A stretch of DNA of 64,000 bases. Origin: Yoonia maritima (lineage in GTDB: Bacteria; Pseudomonadota; Alphaproteobacteria; Rhodobacterales; Rhodobacteraceae). This document shows positions 43,475-51,847 of the stretch, piece by piece. Where the stretch lies: contig NZ_PKFN01000013.1 in assembly GCF_002933395.1 (NCBI RefSeq), forward strand, positions 62,001-126,000, in the 5' to 3' direction. The first letter of the stretch is position 1. The number at the start of each line of letters is the position of its first letter. The notes below the pieces were generated by a model. That model was not told the DNA's origin and ran no database searches. It saw nothing but the letters and a program-made list of their open reading frames with translations. Made by a program: the position numbers and the translations under genes.

Positions 43475-44299
43475 ATGCTGAAATCTGAATCCCGCTACGC
43501 CATTGATCCCGCAACCACGAAAACCCTCGATACCGAAGGGCTGCGCAGCCACTTCCACGTTGGTGATCTGTTTGCCGACGGTGAAATTCGTCTGGTGTAC
43601 AGCCACTATGACCGCTTAATCCTTGGGTCGGCTGTTCCGGGCAATGGTACGCTGACGCTGGCTGACATGCCCGAAACCGGCACGAAGACATTCCTTGAAC
43701 GTCGTGAAATGGCTGTGCTGAACATTGGCGAAACAGGGGCCGTCAAAGTCGATGGCGCTGCGTACGAATTGGCCAAAGGCGAAGTTCTGTATGTGGGTAT
43801 GGGCGGCGGCGCTGTTGAGTTTTCTGGCGCTGGCCGTTTCTACATTCTGTCGGCCCCTGCGCACCAGACCTACCCAACCACGCACATCAAAGAATCTGAT
43901 GCGCGCCGCGTTGAAATGGGTTCACGTGAACAAGCAAACGAGCGTGTTATCATTCAGGTGCTACACCCGGACGTTTGCAAAAGCTGTCAGTTGTTGATGG
44001 GTTACACCCAGTTCAAGCCGGGTTCATTGTGGAACACAATGCCTGCCCACCGTCATGACCGCCGGATGGAAGCATACCTGTACTTTGACGTAGATGCTGA
44101 CCAGCGGGTGTTCCACTTTATGGGTGAACCATCGGAAACACGTCACATGGTGATCGCCAACGAAGAAGCCATCATTTCTCCGCCTTGGTCGATCCACTGC
44201 GGCGCGGGCACTGGGTCTTATACGTTCTGCTGGGCGATGGCTGGCGACAACGTTGATTTCACAGACATGGACATGGTTCCAATGGGAGACTTGCGTTGA
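43475..44299 (+). CDS. kduI: 5-dehydro-4-deoxy-D-glucuronate isomerase
   Basis: A 274-residue bicupin, close to E. coli KduI (278). It converts 5-keto-4-deoxyuronate to 2,5-diketo-3-deoxygluconate. Signatures are RYAIDPATTKTLDTEGLRSHF at the N-terminus, GDLFADGEIRLVYSHYDRLI, PTTHIKESDARRVEMG and the zinc site MPAHRHDRRMEAYLYFDVD (about residues 189-207), completed by WSIHCGAGTGSYTFCW. It overlaps kduD by 4 bases. Confidence 0.95.
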   Translation: MLKSESRYAIDPATTKTLDTEGLRSHFHVGDLFADGEIRLVYSHYDRLILGSAVPGNGTLTLADMPETGTKTFLERREMAVLNIGETGAVKVDGAAYELAKGEVLYVGMGGGAVEFSGAGRFYILSAPAHQTYPTTHIKESDARRVEMGSREQANERVIIQVLHPDVCKSCQLLMGYTQFKPGSLWNTMPAHRHDRRMEAYLYFDVDADQRVFHFMGEPSETRHMVIANEEAIISPPWSIHCGAGTGSYTFCWAMAGDNVDFTDMDMVPMGDLR

Positions 44300-45024
44300 A
44301 CCCCTTTGACCTCACTGGAAAACGCGCCCTTGTGACGGGCGCGAACACTGGCATTGGTCAGGCGATTGCGGTCGCTTTGGGCAATGCGGGTGCGCAAGTG
44401 GTCTGTGCGGGACGATCCGGCATGGATGAAACACTGGCGTTGGTCCCCAATGGGACCGCGCTAAAGCTTGATTTCGCAGATCCGATGGCTGCCACAGGTG
44501 TTTTCGCTGATCAACAGATCGACATCCTTGTGAATAACGCAGGCATCATCCGCCGCGATGATAGCGTTGATTTTTCCGAGGCCGACTGGGATGACGTCAT
44601 GGATGTGAACCTGAAGGCTGTGTTCTTTACCTGCCAAGCATTTGCCAAGGCGGCTTTGGCACGTGGGAGTGGCGGTAAGATCGTCAATATTGCGTCACTG
44701 CTTTCGTTCCAAGGGGGCATCCGCGTGCCGTCATATACGGCGTCTAAGCATGGCGTTGCAGGCCTGACAAAGCTGATGGCAAACGAATGGGCCGCCAAAG
44801 GGATCAATGTGAACGCGTTGGCACCCGGTTACATTTCGACCAACAACACGACCGCATTGCGCGCGGACGAAGAACGCAACAAAGCAATCCTTGACCGGAT
44901 TCCCGCCGCCCGTTGGGGTGATGCATCTGACATGGGTGGCGCTGCTGTTTTCCTTGCGTCATCTGCTGCAAACTATGTGCACGGTGCCGTGCTGAACGTC
45001 GATGGAGGTTGGCTTGCCCGCTAA
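44296..45024 (+). CDS. kduD: 2-dehydro-3-deoxy-D-gluconate 5-dehydrogenase
   Basis: A 242-residue short-chain dehydrogenase that reduces 2,5-diketo-3-deoxygluconate to KDG with NADH. The start at 44296 is TTG or ATG-like coupled to the kduI stop. Motifs are VTGANTGIGQAIAVAL (about residues 13-28), LVNNAGIIRRDD (about 77-88), NIASLLSFQG and the catalytic YTASKHGVAGLT (about 151-162), ending VNVDGGWLAR-like (VLNVDGGWLA). The reaction feeds KdgK. It overlaps uxuB. Confidence 0.94.
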   Translation: MNPFDLTGKRALVTGANTGIGQAIAVALGNAGAQVVCAGRSGMDETLALVPNGTALKLDFADPMAATGVFADQQIDILVNNAGIIRRDDSVDFSEADWDDVMDVNLKAVFFTCQAFAKAALARGSGGKIVNIASLLSFQGGIRVPSYTASKHGVAGLTKLMANEWAAKGINVNALAPGYISTNNTTALRADEERNKAILDRIPAARWGDASDMGGAAVFLASSAANYVHGAVLNVDGGWLAR

Positions 45025-46453
45025 TCCGCTTCTTACACGTAGCGATGCACCGCGTCCCAAGGTTGGCATTGTCCACCTTGGGCCGGGCGCATTTTTCCGC
45101 GCCTTCAACGCGCCTTACACGGCCGAGGCGATGGCGAAATCTGGTGGCGATTGGGGGATTTTGACAGTCAGTCTGCGCAGCGCCGACATCCGCGACAAGT
45201 TAAAGCCCCAAGATTGTGCCTACACAGCCGTTGAACTTGCGCCCGAAGGTGCGGAATATACTGTTGTCGAAGCAATCGAAGACATCTTGGTCGCACCGGA
45301 AAATCCGGGGGCGGTGCTTGATGCAATGGCTGACCCACAGGTCAAAATCGTATCAACCACGATTACTGAAAAAGGGTACTGCCATAATCCAGCGACGGGT
45401 GAATTGCTGCTGGATCACCCTGATATCGCCCATGATTTAACGCATTCCGATGCGCCAAAATCTGCGATTGGATATATTGTGCACGCGCTGAACCGCCGCC
45501 GCTTGGCTGGTGTTGCACCGTTCACCATGATGCCTTGTGATAATCTACCAAATAATGGACCACTCACGCGTAGCGTTGTGCTGGGATTTGCGCGGGCGCT
45601 GGATGCAGATTTGGCAACGTGGATTGAAGCGAACGTGCGCTTTCCTGCGACGATGGTTGACCGCATCACGCCTGCAACGACCCAAGCCGATGTTGACGCG
45701 TTGACCGCGGCGCAAGGTTACATTGATAACGCCTGTGTCATGCACGAACCGTTTCGGCAGTGGGTCATCGAAGATGATTTTGTAAACGGTGATCGTCCTG
45801 ATTGGGGCGGCGTTGGTGCGCAGTTGGTGCGCGATGTCGAAGCGTTTGAATTGATGAAGCTGCGGTGCCTAAATGGCACCCATTCTACATTGGCCTATCT
45901 GGGTTACTTGGCTGGGTATGAAACGATTTCTGAAACGGTTGCTGATCCTGCGTTTGTGAATTTGATCAACTCACTATGGGAAAATGAAATCACGCCAACC
46001 GTGCCGCAGCCCGAAGGCGAAGATCTGTTGGCCTATTGCGCGGCATTGCTAAAACGATACCAAAACCCGTCGATCCGCCACCGAACTTGGCAGATCGCGA
46101 TGGATGGTTCGCAGAAACTACCGCAGCGCTTGTTGGGGACTGTTGCCGATAACCTTGCCGCTGGTCGCGATATTCCGGGGCTTGCATTGGGTGTTGCTGG
46201 ATGGATGCGATACATCGGCGGAGTCGATGAAAAAGGTGCACTGATCGAGGTAAAAGATCCCCTGTCTGATAGACTGCGTGCGACGTACGACAGTAGTGGC
46301 GACCCCGAAGAGAAGGTGGTCGCTTTGCTGAATATCAAAGAAGTCTTCGCACCTGATCTGGCGAATAACACAGTGTTTCGTCGTGCCGTTACGCAGGCAT
46401 TTTTGCGTTTGTGCCACGATGGCGCGCGTGCAACGGTTCAAGGGTTTAGCTAA
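45002..46453 (+). CDS. uxuB: D-fructuronate reductase (mannitol dehydrogenase family)
   Basis: A 483-residue long-chain polyol dehydrogenase that reduces fructuronate to D-mannonate. The N-terminal NAD domain has VGIVHLGPGAFFRAFNAPY (about residues 22-40). The catalytic region has FELMKLRCLNGTHSTLAYLGYLAG (in two halves, about 282-305), with the family lysine in MKLR. The ATG at 45002 lies inside kduD; a TTG at 45014, 5 bases after GGAGG, is an equally good start and would give 479 residues. Some family members also reduce tagaturonate, so double function is possible. Confidence 0.88.
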   Translation: MEVGLPANPLLTRSDAPRPKVGIVHLGPGAFFRAFNAPYTAEAMAKSGGDWGILTVSLRSADIRDKLKPQDCAYTAVELAPEGAEYTVVEAIEDILVAPENPGAVLDAMADPQVKIVSTTITEKGYCHNPATGELLLDHPDIAHDLTHSDAPKSAIGYIVHALNRRRLAGVAPFTMMPCDNLPNNGPLTRSVVLGFARALDADLATWIEANVRFPATMVDRITPATTQADVDALTAAQGYIDNACVMHEPFRQWVIEDDFVNGDRPDWGGVGAQLVRDVEAFELMKLRCLNGTHSTLAYLGYLAGYETISETVADPAFVNLINSLWENEITPTVPQPEGEDLLAYCAALLKRYQNPSIRHRTWQIAMDGSQKLPQRLLGTVADNLAAGRDIPGLALGVAGWMRYIGGVDEKGALIEVKDPLSDRLRATYDSSGDPEEKVVALLNIKEVFAPDLANNTVFRRAVTQAFLRLCHDGARATVQGFS

Positions 46454-47628
46454 TGCAAGAAACATGGCGTTGGTACGGACCTTTTGACAACATTACACTG
46501 CCAGAGGTCGCGCAAACGGGCGCGACTGGGATTGTAAATGCTTTGCACGAAATCCCCTATGGCGAGGTGTGGCAACCAGAACCCATCAACGCCCGCGCAG
46601 ATGAAATACGTGCGGCCGGGTTCGACTGGTCTGTCGTGGAAAGCCTGCCGATCCACGAACGGATCAAACGTGGCGAAGGCGATCTGACACAATTGTTCGC
46701 GAACTACCGTCAATCTATGGCGCACTTGGCCGCGGCTGGCGTGCAGGTTATTTGCTATAACTTCATGCCCTTGCTTGATTGGACACGTACCGATCTTGCA
46801 GCGCCTGTTGCACGCGGAGGGACATGTCTCAGGTTCGAAGCCTACCGCATGGCTGCGTTCGAAATTCACATGCTGGGTCGTGCCAAAGCCGAGGACGATT
46901 ACCCCGAAGAAGTACGTCATCGCGCTGCGATTTGGTTCCAGCAGTCGACTGACGCCGACCGCGAAGCGCTGCTTCACGCGATTATGTCGGGCTTGCCCGG
47001 TGCATATGATCGCTATGATGTGGATGGGTTGCACGATGCGTTGAAATTATATGACGGTCTCGACCGCGCAGCGCTTCGGGCAAACTATAAACGGTTTCTT
47101 GAAGAAATCATTCCGACGGCCGAAGACCTTGGAATGCGACTTTGCGTTCACCCTGATGATCCGCCGCGCGATATTTTGGGGTTGCCCCGGATTGTGTCGG
47201 ATGCTGCAGATATTGATTGGATCATGTCTGCACATGACAGCAACGCAAACGGGCTGACGCTGTGCGCCGGATCGTTGGGTGCTAATCCCGCCAATGATGT
47301 TCCTGCAATTGCGGCAACCCATGCTGAACGTATTCACTTTGCCCATCTGCGGAACGTACGCAAAGATCCAGACGGCGCGTTTGAAGAAGCGGCGCATCTG
47401 GAAGGCGATACCGATATGGTCGCGCTGATCAAAGTGCTGTTGGATGAAGAAAAGCGACGCGAGTCCGAAGGTCGCGTCGATGCATCAATCCCGTTTCGTC
47501 CCGATCACGGTCATGACCTGTTGTCTGACGCTGACCGCGAAACCCATCCGGGTTATCCGCTGATCGGGCGCTTGCGCGGGCTGGCAGAATTGCGTGGCGT
47601 GATCGCAGGATTATCGCACGTGGGTTAA
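46453..47628 (+). CDS. uxuA: D-mannonate dehydratase
   Basis: A 391-residue TIM-barrel enzyme, close to E. coli UxuA (394), which dehydrates D-mannonate to KDG. It starts MQETWRWYGPFDNITLPEVA and has the family motif IVNALHEIPYGEVW (about residues 28-41). Metal-binding regions are RLCVHPDDPPRDILGLPRI (about 230-248) and RIHFAHLRNV (about 294-303), and FRPDHGHDL lies near the end. It is the last gene of the uronate operon; its stop overlaps the convergent AraC gene by 4 bases. Confidence 0.94.
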   Translation: MQETWRWYGPFDNITLPEVAQTGATGIVNALHEIPYGEVWQPEPINARADEIRAAGFDWSVVESLPIHERIKRGEGDLTQLFANYRQSMAHLAAAGVQVICYNFMPLLDWTRTDLAAPVARGGTCLRFEAYRMAAFEIHMLGRAKAEDDYPEEVRHRAAIWFQQSTDADREALLHAIMSGLPGAYDRYDVDGLHDALKLYDGLDRAALRANYKRFLEEIIPTAEDLGMRLCVHPDDPPRDILGLPRIVSDAADIDWIMSAHDSNANGLTLCAGSLGANPANDVPAIAATHAERIHFAHLRNVRKDPDGAFEEAAHLEGDTDMVALIKVLLDEEKRRESEGRVDASIPFRPDHGHDLLSDADRETHPGYPLIGRLRGLAELRGVIAGLSHVG

Positions 47629-48494
47629 GAGATTTCGTCTGCATCAATCGGTGACGAGCCCGCCCAACGATACCGCGACGGGCTCGCTCCGATGTATTGT
47701 TTGAACATCCGGCTAAAGAAATAGGGGTCGGAATAGCCCAGCTCTGCGGCAACCTCTTTCACTGACAATCCAACGCCCAGACGGTTTACGGCGAATTCCA
47801 TCCGTTTAAGTTCGCGGTATTTTTGTGGGGTCATGCCAATCCGATCACGGAAGGCACGCCGAAAATAGTCCGCGTTGTATGGAACAGCAGCCAATGCCTC
47901 GGTTAGGCCGCCAGCACCAACGGGGTCCGCGGCAAGCCGGGATGCAGTTAGCATAATCTGAAGCGATAGCTGATCTTGGTCTTGTTGTTGATTTGATTGC
48001 ATGCGCCATCCGATCAACGCATCGTCCAGATATGCCAGCAGCAGCACCATGAACTGGTGATGCGCGGCAAGTGTGGTCGCGGTCCCTTGAGGGGTATTTC
48101 GAAAATGCCGAACCAGCGGTTCTAATACATCCCAGTTGGACAGCCGCACACAGCGGTTCAAATCCATCTTGCTGATCACGTCGCCACGCCCGAATAATTC
48201 GAGCGAAAAATGCTGGGCGACGCCGGTCACGACCTCGCCAGACCCGGCGTATTTCCCCCTGAATCGTTGATACGCTGGTATTAGCATCGCCATTCCCGGC
48301 TCAAGCAATATTTCTTCGCCGATGATGTCATATTTCGCCGTCCCGCTAAGGCAAATGACCAGGTCATGATCGGGGTTAACCTTGTTTATTTTCCAGCTTG
48401 GCGTGTGGTGCATTCGGATCGCTGTACGGGCCAGTTTCAAAGAAAATGCCTGAACTGGCATGCCTGCAAGCAAAGAGTGTTCGATTTTATCCAT
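47625..48494 (-). CDS. AraC-family regulator, probably of the pectic-oligomer ABC operon
   Basis: A 289-residue regulator. The C-terminal 95 residues carry two helix-turn-helix motifs: LTEALAAVPYNADYFRRAFR and VKEVAAELGYSDPYFFSRMF, then KQYIGASPSRYR. The N-terminal half has the cupin-like sensing fold of sugar-responsive AraC proteins (DLVICLSGTAKYDIIGEEIL, with EPGMAMLIPAYQRF). It is divergent from the ABC transporter / GH28 / GH105 / CE8 operon, so activation of that operon by a pectin-derived sugar is likely. This is inferred from position. Confidence 0.87.
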   Translation of the reverse strand: MDKIEHSLLAGMPVQAFSLKLARTAIRMHHTPSWKINKVNPDHDLVICLSGTAKYDIIGEEILLEPGMAMLIPAYQRFRGKYAGSGEVVTGVAQHFSLELFGRGDVISKMDLNRCVRLSNWDVLEPLVRHFRNTPQGTATTLAAHHQFMVLLLAYLDDALIGWRMQSNQQQDQDQLSLQIMLTASRLAADPVGAGGLTEALAAVPYNADYFRRAFRDRIGMTPQKYRELKRMEFAVNRLGVGLSVKEVAAELGYSDPYFFSRMFKQYIGASPSRYRWAGSSPIDADEIS

Positions 48495-48653
48495 CTTTTT
48501 GTTGCATACTGTTCATTCAAGGGCCCCTACTGCCAGATTAACATAACAGGCAATAAACAAATCGTCTGCAAGATTCGCCTGAATTTGCAGCAAGGGAGGA
48601 GCCTTACTTGTTTATCGTACGCAGGTGCGGTCGATGGGTTTGGGGTTTTGTGC
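48495..48653. promoter_or_regulatory. Divergent promoter region with an orphan ribosome site
   Basis: The stretch between the AraC gene and the next supported start is AT-rich at its left end. It contains a strong ribosome-site sequence, aagggaggag (48592-48601), without an ATG at a suitable distance. A TTG at 48608 in another frame would open an 18-codon reading frame closing at 48661. This could be a leader peptide or the trace of a lost start. No operator dyad was clear. Confidence 0.35.
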
Positions 48654-48923
48654 ATGAATAATTCCGAACACGGTACTCCCGTGTCAACTGCCTATGCCAT
48701 CAAAGGTGTGAACAACCGCGTAGCACCGCTGGTTGTTGCCCCTTTTAAAGGTATATCTACCGCTTCTTGCGATTTTCCGGGTGTTGCGGCCGGGGCAGAC
48801 TTACTTCGCGCTAATCCGTTGAGCACACGTCTGGACGACCGCCTTTTGCACGCGCTTTATCGGGATATGGAGACTGCCACGGTGGGCCATCTTCCGAAAG
48901 AAATAGTCAAGGAGGCCGCGTAA
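48654..48923 (+). CDS. Small unrecognised protein upstream of ABC permease (possibly a gene remnant)
   Basis: An 89-codon frame begins at ATG 48654 (MNNSEHGTPVSTAYAIKGVN) and stops at 48923, directly abutting the permease ATG at 48924. I do not recognise the product. It has no signal peptide, membrane helix or known motif. The C-terminal part (TRLDDRLLHALYRDM, KEIVKEAA) looks helical and soluble. The tight junction suggests that translation is coupled. No good ribosome site lies before 48654, so it may be a decayed gene whose true start was at the gggagga site 55 bases upstream. Confidence 0.4.
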   Translation: MNNSEHGTPVSTAYAIKGVNNRVAPLVVAPFKGISTASCDFPGVAAGADLLRANPLSTRLDDRLLHALYRDMETATVGHLPKEIVKEAA

Positions 48924-49808
48924 ATGGGTGGTGACAGTAAATATCTAGGGCTTTGGTACGTTGCGCCCTATGTCATCGGGTTGTTGTTGTTCACGGCGTT
49001 TCCATTTATTGCGTCCTTCTACCTGAGCTTCACGGACTACGATCTGCTGTCAAAGCCGGAATGGACCGGCCTTGATAACTATCAAAAATTGTTCACGCGT
49101 GATCGGACGTTCGACAAGTCGCTCAAGGTCACCTTGGTCTATGTGTTCATGACAGTGCCGCTAAAGCTGGCCTTTGCTTTGTTCATCGCGGTGATCCTGA
49201 ATTACCGCCTACGCGCGATCGGTCTGTTTCGGACGGCATTTTATGTGCCTTCGATCCTTGGTGGGTCAATCGCGATTGCGGTTCTATGGCGCTATATCTT
49301 TGCTGACACTGGCCTTGTGAACATGATGCTTGAAGGTATCGGGCTGGAAGGTGTGAACTGGTTCGGAGATCCCGAAAACGCATTGTTTACCATCAGCTTG
49401 CTACGCTGCTGGCAGTTCGGTTCTGCGATGGTGATTTTCCTCGCCGCGCTGCAGTCAGTAGACAAATCCCTGTACGAGGCCGCGTCGATTGACGGCGCAA
49501 ACAAATGGCAGTTGTTCCGCTATATTACCCTGCCGCTGATCACACCTGTGATCTTTTTCAACCTGATTATGCAGACGGTGCAGGCGTTCCAAGAATTCAA
49601 TGGTCCCTACATCATCACCGAAGGCGGCCCGCTGAAATCGACCTATCTGTTGCCGCTTTATATCTATGACAAGGCCTTCAAGAGCTTTGACATGGGCTAT
49701 GCCAGCGCGATCGCTTGGGTGCTTTTCGTGATCATTATGGTCCTGACTTTGATCGCCTTCTGGTCATCAAAGAAATGGGTCTACTACGCCGGCGACAAGA
49801 GGAGCTAA
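48924..49808 (+). CDS. Sugar ABC transporter permease (MalF/UgpA type)
   Basis: A 294-residue CUT1 permease with six hydrophobic helices; the first is about residues 11-34 (APYVIGLLLFTAFPFIASFY). The cytoplasmic EAA loop reads YEAASIDGANKWQLFRYITLPLITP in two halves (about residues 189-213). With the next two genes and the binding protein it forms an importer. Neighbouring pectin enzymes indicate oligogalacturonides or rhamnogalacturonan fragments as the cargo. Confidence 0.9.
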   Translation: MGGDSKYLGLWYVAPYVIGLLLFTAFPFIASFYLSFTDYDLLSKPEWTGLDNYQKLFTRDRTFDKSLKVTLVYVFMTVPLKLAFALFIAVILNYRLRAIGLFRTAFYVPSILGGSIAIAVLWRYIFADTGLVNMMLEGIGLEGVNWFGDPENALFTISLLRCWQFGSAMVIFLAALQSVDKSLYEAASIDGANKWQLFRYITLPLITPVIFFNLIMQTVQAFQEFNGPYIITEGGPLKSTYLLPLYIYDKAFKSFDMGYASAIAWVLFVIIMVLTLIAFWSSKKWVYYAGDKRS

Positions 49809-49812
49809 GCGC

Positions 49813-50706
49813 ATGACAGCTATGCCACAAATCAGCGCAGATACCCTTGCGAATATGGAAAAACAGCGGCGTCGAACGCGTATATCATCGGCGTTTCGCT
49901 ATAGCCTGTTGATCATCGTCGGATTGATCATGGTTTACCCTCTGATCTGGATGTTCGGCGCATCGTTCAAAACCAATGCCGAGATCTTCTCGAGCCCTTC
50001 GTTCTGGCCAAAGGAACCCACTGTTCAGGGCTATATCGATGGTTGGAAAACATCGACGCCGTACACCTTTGCAAAGTTCTTTATGAACTCGATGATGATC
50101 ATCATTCCGAAAATGATAGGGACTGCGATATCATGTACATTGGTCGCCTACGGGTTCGCTCGGTTCGACTTTCCGTTCAAAAAGATCATCTTTTCGACGG
50201 TGATAGCAACGCTGCTATTACCCAACGTTGTAACGCGCATTCCACAGTACCTGTTGTTTCGTGACATCGGTTGGTTGGACAGCTTTCTACCGCTGTGGGT
50301 GCCTTCGGCATTAGCTGGCGATGCGTTCTTTGTCTTTATGCTGATCCAATTTCTGCGGGCGATCCCACGCGACATGGAAGAAGCTGCCCGCGTTGACGGG
50401 GCGAACACGCTGCAAACCTTGATCTACATCGTGGTGCCAATGCTGACGCCTGCGCTGATCTCGGTCTGTTTGTTCCAGTTCATGTGGACGATGAACGACT
50501 TTCTTGGGCCGTTGATTTACCTGTCATCGGTTGAAAACTATCCGATCAGCCTTGCGCTGAAACTGTCCATCGACACGACCGAGGCATTCGCTTGGAACCA
50601 GATTTTGGCGATGTCCTGTCTGGCGCTCGCGCCGTCACTGATCGTGTTCTTCATGGCACAAAAATATTTCATCGAAGGTATCTCGACCGGGGGGGTCAAA
50701 GGCTAA
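49813..50706 (+). CDS. Sugar ABC transporter permease (MalG/UgpE type)
   Basis: A 297-residue CUT1 permease with six helices; the first is about residues 27-46 (YSLLIIVGLIMVYPLIWMFG). Its EAA loop is MEEAARVDGANTLQTLIYIV (about 193-212) followed by VPMLTPALI. It begins 4 bases after the partner permease, and its TAA shares its last base with the ATPase ATG. Confidence 0.9.
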   Translation: MTAMPQISADTLANMEKQRRRTRISSAFRYSLLIIVGLIMVYPLIWMFGASFKTNAEIFSSPSFWPKEPTVQGYIDGWKTSTPYTFAKFFMNSMMIIIPKMIGTAISCTLVAYGFARFDFPFKKIIFSTVIATLLLPNVVTRIPQYLLFRDIGWLDSFLPLWVPSALAGDAFFVFMLIQFLRAIPRDMEEAARVDGANTLQTLIYIVVPMLTPALISVCLFQFMWTMNDFLGPLIYLSSVENYPISLALKLSIDTTEAFAWNQILAMSCLALAPSLIVFFMAQKYFIEGISTGGVKG

Positions 50707-51824
50707 TGGCTGAGCTGCAACTAAAATCCGTCGAAAAAATGTACGGCAACGGGTTCAAGGCGGTGCATGGCATCGACCTTGATGTCAAAGACGGTGAATT
50801 CATGGTGCTGGTTGGCCCATCAGGCTGCGCCAAATCCACGACACTGCGGATGATCGCCGGGCTGGAAACCATTTCTGGCGGTGAAATTCGGATTGGTGAC
50901 AAAATCATCAATGACCTGACGCCCGGCAAACGCGGCATCGCGATGGTTTTCCAAAACTACGCGCTTTATCCACATATGAAGGTCCGTAAAAACCTGTCCT
51001 TTGGGCTCAAGCTGAAGCGCAAGCCAAAGGACGAGATCGAAGCATCGACTGGCGAAGTTTCGGGCATCCTGGAGATCGACGAACTGTTGGATCGGCTACC
51101 CAAACAGCTGTCTGGCGGTCAGGCGCAACGTGTCGCCGTGGGCCGCGCACTGATCAAAAGCCCAGAGGTGTTTTTGTTCGATGAGCCACTGTCGAACCTT
51201 GATGCGAAACTACGTGCGTCGATGCGCGTGCGGATCACTGATTTGCATAAACGGCTGCGCGACGAAGGTCGCCCCGCGACGGTGATCTACGTGACACACG
51301 ATCAGGTCGAGGCCATGACAATGGGCGACCGGATTTGTGTGATGAAAGACGGCCACATCATGCAGGTCGCAGATCCTGTGACGCTATATGAAAAGCCCGC
51401 GAACGCGTTTGTCGCCGGTTTTATCGGTATGCCCGAAATGAACCTTGCGGATGCCGAACTCACAATGGATGGCACGCCAAAGCTGACGCTTGCCGGGCAG
51501 ACGATAACTGCGCCTGCTGATTTGTCAGCGCGTTTGAATGCAGCGCCGGGTCCGGTCACGCTTGGTATTCGTCCACAGCACATGACCATCGAAACTGATG
51601 GCGCAGCCGACGCATTTTCCGGCGTTATTCACAACATTGAATTTATGGGACACGAGGTGAACGTTCACGTCACGATTGGTGACGCGGCATTTATCGCGGT
51701 CGTTCCAACCGAAAAATTCAACCTCAAATTACAGCGCGGTGATCGCGTAGGTCTGCGCCCTACAGGTGTGCAGATGCATATTTTCGACAAGGCCAGTGGG
51801 GAGAACGTGTCGCTGGCTGAATAA
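50706..51824 (+). CDS. Sugar ABC transporter ATPase (UgpC/MsmX type)
   Basis: A 372-residue CUT1 ATPase. The ATG at 50706 overlaps the permease stop; longer in-frame starts lie inside the permease gene. Walker A is GPSGCAKST (about residues 37-45) with Ala where Gly is more common, a known variant in rhizobial transporters. The signature is LSGGQAQRVAVGRAL, Walker B VFLFDEPLSNLD, and the switch His is in YVTHDQVEAM. The C-terminal OB-like regulatory domain (about 240-372) includes LGIRPQHM, typical of shared-type ATPases. Confidence 0.92.
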   Translation: MAELQLKSVEKMYGNGFKAVHGIDLDVKDGEFMVLVGPSGCAKSTTLRMIAGLETISGGEIRIGDKIINDLTPGKRGIAMVFQNYALYPHMKVRKNLSFGLKLKRKPKDEIEASTGEVSGILEIDELLDRLPKQLSGGQAQRVAVGRALIKSPEVFLFDEPLSNLDAKLRASMRVRITDLHKRLRDEGRPATVIYVTHDQVEAMTMGDRICVMKDGHIMQVADPVTLYEKPANAFVAGFIGMPEMNLADAELTMDGTPKLTLAGQTITAPADLSARLNAAPGPVTLGIRPQHMTIETDGAADAFSGVIHNIEFMGHEVNVHVTIGDAAFIAVVPTEKFNLKLQRGDRVGLRPTGVQMHIFDKASGENVSLAE

Positions 51825-51847
51825 AAACGTCAAAGGGAGGAAACCAA

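Noticed and set aside
48366-48653. Plus-strand frame extending the small protein at 48654 upstream to 185 codons
   Set aside because: The added part lies antisense to the AraC gene start and through the promoter gap, and its composition (many Cys, Phe, Asn) is unlike the neighbouring genes.
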